Below are positions 33,455-39,635 of a stretch of DNA of 39,635 nucleotides, in pieces (position 1 is the first letter of the stretch; every line of letters begins with the position of its first letter). Under the pieces are notes generated by a model. The model had not been told where the DNA came from. It saw nothing but the letters and a program-made list of their open reading frames with translations, and did not search any database. The position numbers and the translations under genes are program-made. Location of the stretch: positions 1 to 39,635 of the IMG/VR virus record IMGVR_UViG_3300011116_001301; one strand, given 5' to 3'. This DNA is from a virus.

Positions 33455-35050
33455 ATGAGCGATACAAAAAAGAAAAAGTTATTCACACCTATTGGTTTAT
33501 CCGGTGAAAAATCTAGATGGATACAATGGAATAAAGATCAACCAATTAAAGATGGGATAAGGATAAATCAATACACACATGATGGTAAAAAAACTGGTTA
33601 TTGGGAAAGTTATTGGGCTAATGATAAATTAGAGAGTAAGGGTTCATATATAAATGATAAAAAAGATGGTTATTGGGAGTGGTATTGGATGAATGGTAAT
33701 TTATGGTCTAAAGGTTCATATATAAATGATAAGCAGTATGGTTTATGGGAGGGTTATAATAAACAAAGTGGCGAGTTAGAATATAGGTATATATGGAAAA
33801 ATGGTAAATTAGTTGAAAAATTACCTATAGCCGAAGCTGAAACGCCTAAAAAGAAGTTATTTAGGCCTATTGGCTTATCCGGTGAAGATAGTAGATATGA
33901 TAAATGGAACAAGGAACAACCTATTAAAGATGGAGTAAGAATAAACCAATATACAAATGATGGAAAGAAAGAGGGTTATTGGGAGGAATATCGTAATGGT
34001 TATTTATATTCTAAGGGTTTATATATAAATGATAAAAAAGAAGGTAATTGGGAGAATTATTATGAAAATGGTGGATTAGCCACCAAAGTTCCATATAAGA
34101 ATGATAAAATGAATGGTATGTGGGAACAGTATTTCCATGAAGGTCAATTACGAGCTAAAGGTTTATATAAGGATGGTAAGGAAGATGGTGTATGGGAACA
34201 TTATTTCCCTAATGGTGATTTGTATAGTAGATACTTATATGATAATGGTGAAGTAGTTGAACAATTGTTTATGGTTGAATCTAAAACCCCTTCATTTTTA
34301 TTAAAAGAAGAAATGGTTTTAATAAGAGAAGGAAATGTTCAGGATTATATTGAAAATATCCTATCCAAAATTAAAAACTTACCATATGAAACAAAAAAGA
34401 AGTATCTTACAATCGCAATTTCAACCCTATTAGGTTATACATCTTACCCTGTTATTCAATCAATTATTGATAAATCACCAGATAAAGAAGCAAGAGAAAT
34501 AACCCATAGAGTGTTGAATAAAAAAGATAATTTATCTATGTTTAACGATGGAACAAAACTTCACCTATCTAAGAAAGGACTTCAACATATAGTAGATGAA
34601 GAAAAACCAAAACTAATAGCATACGCATTGGGTGATGGTAAGATAACAGTCGGTTATGGACACGCTGAACCTATTGGAACAACAAAACTTAAAGTGGGAC
34701 AAAAAATAAGCAAAGAACAAGCAAAACAATATCTTAAACAAGATCTTAAAGTAGCTGCCGATGGAGTTAGAAGAATGTTTAGCGAATGGAAAGAACAAAA
34801 CAAAAACTATAAAGTCACTCAAGATATGTTTGATGCTTTGGTTTCAATGGCTTTTAATATAGGCGTATCAGGTTTAAGACAATCAGAAATGGTTAGACAT
34901 CTTAAATTAGGTGATTATAAAACAGCAGGACAACTCATTAAACAAACAAATATAAATCCAGATACATTCCCAGGTCTTGAAAAAAGAAGGGATAGGGAAT
35001 CTAATATGTTTTTATCATATTTATCAAAACCAACTGACGTAAATACATAA
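33455..35050 (+). CDS. MORN-repeat protein fused to GH24 lysozyme
   Basis: A 531-aa fusion. Residues 5-130 are KKKLFTPIGLSGEKSRW plus three MORN-like repeats; a second KKKLFRPIGLSGE module at about residue 130 leads four more repeats. A spacer with LLKEEMVLIREGN (possible cut site) is followed, from about residue 360, by a T4-lysozyme-like GH24 domain: LQHIVDEEKPKLIAYALGDG with the catalytic Glu, KITVGYGHAEP with the active-site Thr region, and FDALVSMAFNIGVSGLRQSE near the end. It should cut murein glycan strands. Processing at LIRE would free the lysozyme. A virion-borne lysozyme would help DNA entry; the MORN part may bind membrane or protein partners. Confidence 0.82.
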   Translation: MSDTKKKKLFTPIGLSGEKSRWIQWNKDQPIKDGIRINQYTHDGKKTGYWESYWANDKLESKGSYINDKKDGYWEWYWMNGNLWSKGSYINDKQYGLWEGYNKQSGELEYRYIWKNGKLVEKLPIAEAETPKKKLFRPIGLSGEDSRYDKWNKEQPIKDGVRINQYTNDGKKEGYWEEYRNGYLYSKGLYINDKKEGNWENYYENGGLATKVPYKNDKMNGMWEQYFHEGQLRAKGLYKDGKEDGVWEHYFPNGDLYSRYLYDNGEVVEQLFMVESKTPSFLLKEEMVLIREGNVQDYIENILSKIKNLPYETKKKYLTIAISTLLGYTSYPVIQSIIDKSPDKEAREITHRVLNKKDNLSMFNDGTKLHLSKKGLQHIVDEEKPKLIAYALGDGKITVGYGHAEPIGTTKLKVGQKISKEQAKQYLKQDLKVAADGVRRMFSEWKEQNKNYKVTQDMFDALVSMAFNIGVSGLRQSEMVRHLKLGDYKTAGQLIKQTNINPDTFPGLEKRRDRESNMFLSYLSKPTDVNT

Positions 35051-35057
35051 AACACGA

Positions 35058-35064
35058 TATTTAT
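35058..35064 (+). promoter_or_regulatory. TATTTAT box of the 35071 gene
   Basis: GATATTTATACTAATATG, 6-base spacer to the ATG at 35071. Confidence 0.5.
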
Positions 35065-35070
35065 ACTAAT

Positions 35071-36891
35071 ATGGGATTTTTACAATTTTTATTCGAAGGA
35101 AAAGTCGAGGACTTTAAAAAAATATTCAAGGACAAATATACAACCCCTGAACAAATGGACGCTATTGTCAGAGTTTCATCTGAAGTAGAACCTAAACACA
35201 AATATTTAATTTGGTTAGCTAAATCACTTACCAAACCAACAACCGATGAAGCCGCATTTGCCGAAGAATTAGCAAACGCACAAGAACTTTTAATGAGGTT
35301 TAATACAATTGGTTCTAATCTACCTATTAAAGATATTTCACAATACAAAAGTATATCTGAATTAGCAGAAGCAATTAAAACTTATGAGAATAGACAAAGA
35401 AGAACAATTAAAAAGGTTGATGGAGCTGATATAATCTACGATGATGATGATTATACAATTGTTCATCCAAAAGAATATAAAGCATCTTGTTTCTATGGTA
35501 AAGGTTCTAAGTGGTGCACAGCTTCTGAAGATAGTGATAGTAATTGGAGAAGATATAATGAAGATGCTAAATTATTTTATTTCTTATCAAAGAAATTACC
35601 TACAAGTGATAGATTCTATAAAGTAGCTATATTACAAAATTACAATGGGGAAAGAACATTTTGGGATGCACCTGATAAACCTTTCACTAGTGGTTGGATA
35701 ATAGGGACTGATTACTTGAATGATTTACTTAAAATTGTAGATCAATACATGAAAGATAATTATTCAAGGGAAGTTGAAATATTCTCAGATAAACAAAAAG
35801 CACAAGCCGAAAGAGAAAGATTGAGAAGAATTGAAGCTCAAGAAAGATTAAATAGAAAAAGACAAGAAGCCGAAAGTAGAAGAGAAAATAATGAATGGGA
35901 TCCTGAAGAAATTACACATGGTGAAGTTGGAGCGAAAGCTTGGGCTTTATTTACTTTTTTAACTCAGTATGATGATCTTGAAGCAAAACAACCAGGAGAT
36001 ACTGAAAGAATTGAAACTATTGAATCAGAATTGGAAAGATTGGGTGAATTACAAAGTCAATATGAAGCTGAAGGTAGAGATTTAACTGAAATTAACGAAC
36101 AAATATCAGAATTAGAAGAAGAAAAAGAAGGTTTAGAAAAAAGAATTGATGTGTATGATATGATACCCGAACACAATAATTATGGTATGACAGTATTTAG
36201 TATCGCAAGCATTGATCGTCAAGGTTACGAATATACTGTCGGTGATGAAGAACAAGTTGAACAAGCCGCATATGAATATGAAAAAGATTTAATTAGAGAT
36301 ACAGGTTATGATAGTTTTAATCCGAATTATATTAAAAAATTTATTAATGCTGACGCTGTAGCTGATGAAGCAAGAGAAAATTATAATTATTGGCTCTATG
36401 ATGAACCAAGTTCATATTTAGATGATAATCAAAGATCTTTAAGTAAAGAACAAGAAAAAGAAATTGCTGAATACCAAGAAAAGATTGATAAATATAAAAG
36501 ATTTCTTAAAAAGGCTGAAGATCGTCAAGTAGAGTTTGATTCCGATAGTAGTCAATATAAAGCAATACAAAAAGGTTTAGATAAGTTAAATGATTTAATA
36601 ACTGACCTTGAGTATGATATTGAAAATATTAAAGATGACCCTCAAGGTGATTTTAGTGAGGATTTAATTGAAGAAAAAATTGATGAGTTAGTTGATGATG
36701 TAAGAAATAACCCTTTAGATTGGTTAGAGGAAATGGGTAGTAATATTGCGGATTATATTGATGAAGATGAAATAATTAAAGATATTATTAGTGATAATGG
36801 TTATTACAATATATTAAATGGTTATAGTGGTGAAGGTGACGAAATAACATGGGATGGTGAAACATACCATATAATGAATACTGATCGATAA
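35071..36891 (+). CDS. WC-motif family protein 3, candidate packaged protein with coiled coils
   Basis: A 606-aa acidic protein. It opens MGFLQFLFEGKVEDF, a very short hydrophobic helix ending LFE-G. The WC module is at about residues 125-200: DDDYTIVHPKEYKASCFYGK, then SKWCTAS (W148-C149), LFYFLSKK, TFWDAPDKPF. Residues 240-355 and 455-520 are long charged helices with coiled-coil character (QAERERLRRIEAQERLNRKR; ELEEEKEGLEKRID). No enzymatic signature was recognised. It forms a three-gene rightward series with similar boxes. Confidence 0.6.
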   Translation: MGFLQFLFEGKVEDFKKIFKDKYTTPEQMDAIVRVSSEVEPKHKYLIWLAKSLTKPTTDEAAFAEELANAQELLMRFNTIGSNLPIKDISQYKSISELAEAIKTYENRQRRTIKKVDGADIIYDDDDYTIVHPKEYKASCFYGKGSKWCTASEDSDSNWRRYNEDAKLFYFLSKKLPTSDRFYKVAILQNYNGERTFWDAPDKPFTSGWIIGTDYLNDLLKIVDQYMKDNYSREVEIFSDKQKAQAERERLRRIEAQERLNRKRQEAESRRENNEWDPEEITHGEVGAKAWALFTFLTQYDDLEAKQPGDTERIETIESELERLGELQSQYEAEGRDLTEINEQISELEEEKEGLEKRIDVYDMIPEHNNYGMTVFSIASIDRQGYEYTVGDEEQVEQAAYEYEKDLIRDTGYDSFNPNYIKKFINADAVADEARENYNYWLYDEPSSYLDDNQRSLSKEQEKEIAEYQEKIDKYKRFLKKAEDRQVEFDSDSSQYKAIQKGLDKLNDLITDLEYDIENIKDDPQGDFSEDLIEEKIDELVDDVRNNPLDWLEEMGSNIADYIDEDEIIKDIISDNGYYNILNGYSGEGDEITWDGETYHIMNTDR

Positions 36892-36913
36892 TTAAAAAAG
36901 ATAAAAATTGAGA

Positions 36914-36920
36914 TATTTAT
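36914..36920 (+). promoter_or_regulatory. TATTTAT box of the 36925 gene
   Basis: GATATTTATAGATATG, 4-base spacer to the ATG at 36925. Confidence 0.5.
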
Positions 36921-36924
36921 AGAT

Positions 36925-37908
36925 ATGACAAAAAATGAAGCAAAAAGAGCCTTTTTAGATAGGGGTATATTAAAGAAAGACGCATTTGATAGGTTCTTAA
37001 ATGAAGATCCAACAACACAGAAAAAGTATGTGTTTTATATGATTAAAGAATATTTAAAACAAGCCGACAATGAAGGTAATAAAGTATCTGATTTATCTTT
37101 AGATGATTTAGATATGGGTATTTTATCACCAATATTTTCATATGTGACAGAATATAATGCTTTACTTGGTAGAGTTCCGCAAGATAAAAAAGATATTTAT
37201 AAATTACCTTTTGATGAATTGGTTGATGTTGTAGATACATTAAATAATGTTGAGGGTGAAAGTGAAAGATCTTCTTTAAGAAAAAGAGCCCGTGAAAACT
37301 CTTACAATTTTAATGAAATGGGTATTGTAGATGTTCCAGGTGTATCAGTTGTTGCACCAATGAACCACGATGCTATTTGTTATTACGGACAAGGAACTAG
37401 ATGGTGTGTTGCTATGGATACACCTACGCATTGGGTAGGTTACTTCTTTAACTCAAGAAATACATTTTTTATTATAAGTGCTACAAGTGATGCGGTTAAA
37501 AAGAAAATTAGAAATCATTACAAAGATAAGTGGCAATCAATGGGTTTAGGTAGAGTCCCTCTTAACGGTAAAAAAATGAAATGGGTATTAGTTAAAAACG
37601 ATAAAGATGTTGATGAAGTAGCGGCTGAAAATGAAAATAACGCAGCTGAATTATTTAAACAAAGATTAGGTTTAGATTCATTAAAAGGTTATACCGTTGA
37701 AAATTATGGTTATAGAAACTTATATAAAGTAGCATTTTTAATCCCACCAATGAAAAATAGGTCTGGGGAAGAAATAAAAGATGAGAATGGGGAATATATA
37801 TCTGATTGGAAACATGCCCATATCTATTCATCAGATGATATCTCATTCAACAATGGTTGGAGAGAATATTTTAAGGTAATTGGTTTAGATAAGTTTATTG
37901 AGGAATAA
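36925..37908 (+). CDS. WC-motif family protein 4
   Basis: A 327-aa protein. The N-terminus (MTKNEAKRAFLDRGILKKDA) is helical but unlike the (L/I)xE peptides. The WC module is at about residues 135-185: VVAPMNHDAICYYGQ, then TRWCVAM (W160-C161), YFFNSRNTFFIISA. Unlike the other members it has a long insert before the final strand (YGYRNLYKVAFLIPPMKN...). The stop lies 4 bases before the next gene, so 36925-38798 form an operon. Confidence 0.6.
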   Translation: MTKNEAKRAFLDRGILKKDAFDRFLNEDPTTQKKYVFYMIKEYLKQADNEGNKVSDLSLDDLDMGILSPIFSYVTEYNALLGRVPQDKKDIYKLPFDELVDVVDTLNNVEGESERSSLRKRARENSYNFNEMGIVDVPGVSVVAPMNHDAICYYGQGTRWCVAMDTPTHWVGYFFNSRNTFFIISATSDAVKKKIRNHYKDKWQSMGLGRVPLNGKKMKWVLVKNDKDVDEVAAENENNAAELFKQRLGLDSLKGYTVENYGYRNLYKVAFLIPPMKNRSGEEIKDENGEYISDWKHAHIYSSDDISFNNGWREYFKVIGLDKFIEE

Positions 37909-37912
37909 AACT

Positions 37913-38296
37913 ATGAAAATTGTAATAACTGAAGAACAAAAAAAGAAATTATTCGCTCCATTGGATCTTGATAAAAGGGCTGAAGAATATAAAGGTATCA
38001 TTAAAAAAAGATTGGATGATATTAGAAATACTCCTTTAGGTAAATTATCAAAAGAATCTATATTTGAATGGATACAGGAAAATAATCTAGATCAAAAATT
38101 AAAATTATCTTATAAAGGTCCTGCTTTGGGTGAAGTAATTGGGACATCATATAATAAATCAACTGGTCAGGTTAGTTTATTTATTTACGATAATACCGAT
38201 AAAAAAATAATGATAAGGTTTAAGATATCGGATATAGAAATAGGGACTTATGATACGCCAGATGATGGTGATGAAATTTTTTACCCATTAGATTAA
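37913..38296 (+). CDS. ITEEQKKKLF protein, 127 aa
   Basis: Starts MKIVITEEQKKKLFAPLDLD, nearly the same as the MORN protein at 6630-7964 and the next gene, then a small unrelated domain (RLDDIRNTPLGKLSKESIFE, KISDIEIGTYDTPDDGDEIF). A TEE sequence at residues 6-8 could be a processing site. An in-frame ATG 15 bases upstream exists, but the shared start fixes this one. Function unknown. Confidence 0.66.
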   Translation: MKIVITEEQKKKLFAPLDLDKRAEEYKGIIKKRLDDIRNTPLGKLSKESIFEWIQENNLDQKLKLSYKGPALGEVIGTSYNKSTGQVSLFIYDNTDKKIMIRFKISDIEIGTYDTPDDGDEIFYPLD

Positions 38297-38300
38297 AATT

Positions 38301-38798
38301 ATGAAAATAGTAATAACTGAAGAACAAAAAAAGAAATTGTTTGTTCCCTTAGATTTAGACAAAAGAAATAAACAATTTAAGGATGAGTTCGCTAAAAAAA
38401 CCAAAGAGCTTTTATCACGTTTTAATATAACTGAAATAATGAATCATGGTAGAGTTAATGATATTTTTGAAATAACTGCTGAGGATACTTTAGATGGTGC
38501 TTACGAAAAAGTAATAATGGACGGTAAAAACTATCACGGATTTCCAAGATTTGATGATTTTCCAAGATTTGATAATGACGAGGATGAAGAAATAATATCA
38601 GAATGGGAAGATATGTTAGCAACATACTTAAATATGCTTATACCCCAACCAACAGAAGAAAGTTTATCTAAATCAGAACCAAGTGTTGTTGGTAGGATGT
38701 ATAGAGTTGATATTACACCAAAAAAAATAGATGTTAGTTTCTATTACGCAATTGTAGAATATACAGAAAAAGAAGGTAAAGAAAGTATTACTCTTTAA
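38301..38798 (+). CDS. ITEEQKKKLF protein, 165 aa
   Basis: Starts MKIVITEEQKKKLFVPLDLD, then a different domain from that of its neighbour. It includes a short internal duplication (FPRFDDFPRFDN) and ends VDVSFYYAIVEYTEKEGKES-type strands. The DNA for the first 14 codons is almost identical to that at 37913, while the rest is unrelated, which points to an exchangeable leader module. Its end overlaps the convergent gene by 11 bases. Confidence 0.66.
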   Translation: MKIVITEEQKKKLFVPLDLDKRNKQFKDEFAKKTKELLSRFNITEIMNHGRVNDIFEITAEDTLDGAYEKVIMDGKNYHGFPRFDDFPRFDNDEDEEIISEWEDMLATYLNMLIPQPTEESLSKSEPSVVGRMYRVDITPKKIDVSFYYAIVEYTEKEGKESITL

Positions 38799-39030
38799 TA
38801 TCATCACACCAAATAGGGGTTTTTTCCCCCATATAAGCCCCTGAAACATTATACTCAAAGTATTCAATCGCTTCTAACTCACTCATATCCTTTATAAGGA
38901 TACCAATACATTTAGATACAGAATAAATCAATCTCATAGATTTCATATCAACCCCAATGATAGCTTCATCAAAACCATCGGCTTTAAGGAAACTCTCATC
39001 AGGGTATCTATCAATAATAGTATCAATCAT
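38788..39030 (-). CDS. FLKADGFDEAIIG-type conserved phage protein
   Basis: An 80-aa protein: ESFLKADGFDEAIIGVD, then RLIYSVSKCIGILIKDM, and YMGEKTPIWCDD. I recall this pattern from a family found in many unrelated phages, function unknown. It starts where the next gene ends (overlapping TAA/ATG by 1 base) and is probably translated from the same mRNA. Confidence 0.82.
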   Translation of the reverse strand: MIDTIIDRYPDESFLKADGFDEAIIGVDMKSMRLIYSVSKCIGILIKDMSELEAIEYFEYNVSGAYMGEKTPIWCDDIKE

Positions 39031-39635
39031 TAGTTGCTATTTTTAGTTTTGATATTAGGTCGGTTTGAGATGTGCTCAATAACCGCTTCGTAAAGCTTAA
39101 TAAACATCTCTTTTGTTCTACCACCAAACACAACATCTTTTACTTCATTTCTTGTGTCTTGCACATTCCAGAATTCAATGTGTTTCTGAATAGATGTAAA
39201 CTTCTTACCTTTACTATCTAAATTACTGAAATCAGAACCCAATTTATCAGGTTGTAAATACACACCAAAGGTTTCTTTCTGATGATTTTTCTTAGAGATA
39301 AAGTAAATCAACACACCTTTAGAATAAGAATAGAAATGGGTTGAGGTGTCTTTTGAAGCTGTACACCATTTGGTATTAGAACCATAAGTTAAAGAAGCCT
39401 CATAGGTTAAAGGTGTTCCAATCATATACTCATCATCCTCAAAATACTTATGGAACTCTTTTTCTCTACGTTTTAATTCGCGTTGTTGCTTTGCCGACTC
39501 CAACACTTTATTAAACTCTTCAACTGATTTAAACTTAAAGATATCCGAATCAGCACCTTTAATGAAACCTTCTTTTACTAACTCATCAAAAGTTGCACAA
39601 TCTTTATTGAAATCATTTTCTAACCAATCAGTAAA
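39030..39635 (-). CDS. WC-motif family protein 5, 5' end outside the window
   Basis: An open frame that continues past the right edge of the window; 201 residues are visible. The WC module is intact: FEDDEYMIGTPLTYEASLTY, then NTKWCTAS (W at visible residue 90), FYSYSKGVLIYFISKKN. It is preceded by a basic helix (SAKQQRELKRREKEFHKYFE) resembling the helices before the module in proteins 2 and 3. The start and any N-terminal targeting peptide are not visible. Confidence 0.62.
   Translation of the reverse strand, partial: FTDWLENDFNKDCATFDELVKEGFIKGADSDIFKFKSVEEFNKVLESAKQQRELKRREKEFHKYFEDDEYMIGTPLTYEASLTYGSNTKWCTASKDTSTHFYSYSKGVLIYFISKKNHQKETFGVYLQPDKLGSDFSNLDSKGKKFTSIQKHIEFWNVQDTRNEVKDVVFGGRTKEMFIKLYEAVIEHISNRPNIKTKNSN

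Noticed and set aside
1305-36920. T4 late promoters TATAAATA
   Set aside because: The boxes read TATTTAT on the coding strand, the reverse of the T4 element, so they are described as a separate class.

Overview
The window looks like the accessory part of a large, AT-rich tailed phage that infects a member of the Bacteroidetes, probably a flavobacterium. The host call rests on promoter-like boxes of the Bacteroidetes form TAnnTTTG directly in front of many genes, on secretion signals ending in FGQ, QAQ or a lipobox cysteine, on the absence of Shine-Dalgarno-like spacers, and on many small phage-style proteins with short overlaps. Capsid, tail, polymerase and terminase genes are not seen. The N-termini of several proteins look like T4-type capsid-targeting peptides ending in (L/I)xE, which suggests a myovirus with a T4-like prohead protease.

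Layout. Positions 305-12000 are a leftward run of about 27 genes: a putative internal head protein, an ATP-dependent DNA ligase, a MazG-like pyrophosphohydrolase, a MORN-repeat protein, an HExxH metalloprotein, an HNH protein and several lipoproteins or exported proteins. Positions 12017-12167 hold tRNA-Met(CAT) and tRNA-Arg(TCT). Positions 12945-13905 hold about 1 kb of structured RNA with five tRNA-like elements. From 14 to 25 kb come a short PurA-family enzyme, an FkbM methyltransferase on the opposite strand, an exported DNA/RNA nuclease, a kinase-like protein, a metallophosphoesterase and two cell-wall hydrolases. From 25 to 32 kb come a class II aminoacyl-tRNA-synthetase-like core, SmpB, a class I aminotransferase and members of a WC-motif protein family. 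Positions 33455-38798 are a rightward block of MORN-lysozyme, WC-motif and ITEEQKKKLF proteins. The window ends inside a fifth WC-motif gene.

Main ideas. (1) Five tRNA-like RNAs have normal acceptor, D and T arms, but in four of them the anticodon arm is replaced by what reads as an H-type pseudoknot. The same window encodes SmpB, which in tmRNA takes the place of the anticodon arm, and a class IIb synthetase core without an anticodon-binding domain. This could be one RNA-aminoacylation or ribosome-acting system, but the link is inference. (2) A set of proteins (kinase-like, HExxH, ParB-like, MORN-lysozyme, WC family) begins with capsid-targeting-like peptides and may be packaged and ejected into the host. 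(3) Seven mostly unrelated small proteins share a C-terminal NG(I/V/L)PxxW tail. (4) Two promoter-like classes lie 4-7 bases from start codons, which implies leaderless or nearly leaderless mRNAs: TAnnTTTG before small host-takeover-like genes, TATTTAT before virion, lysis and export-like genes.
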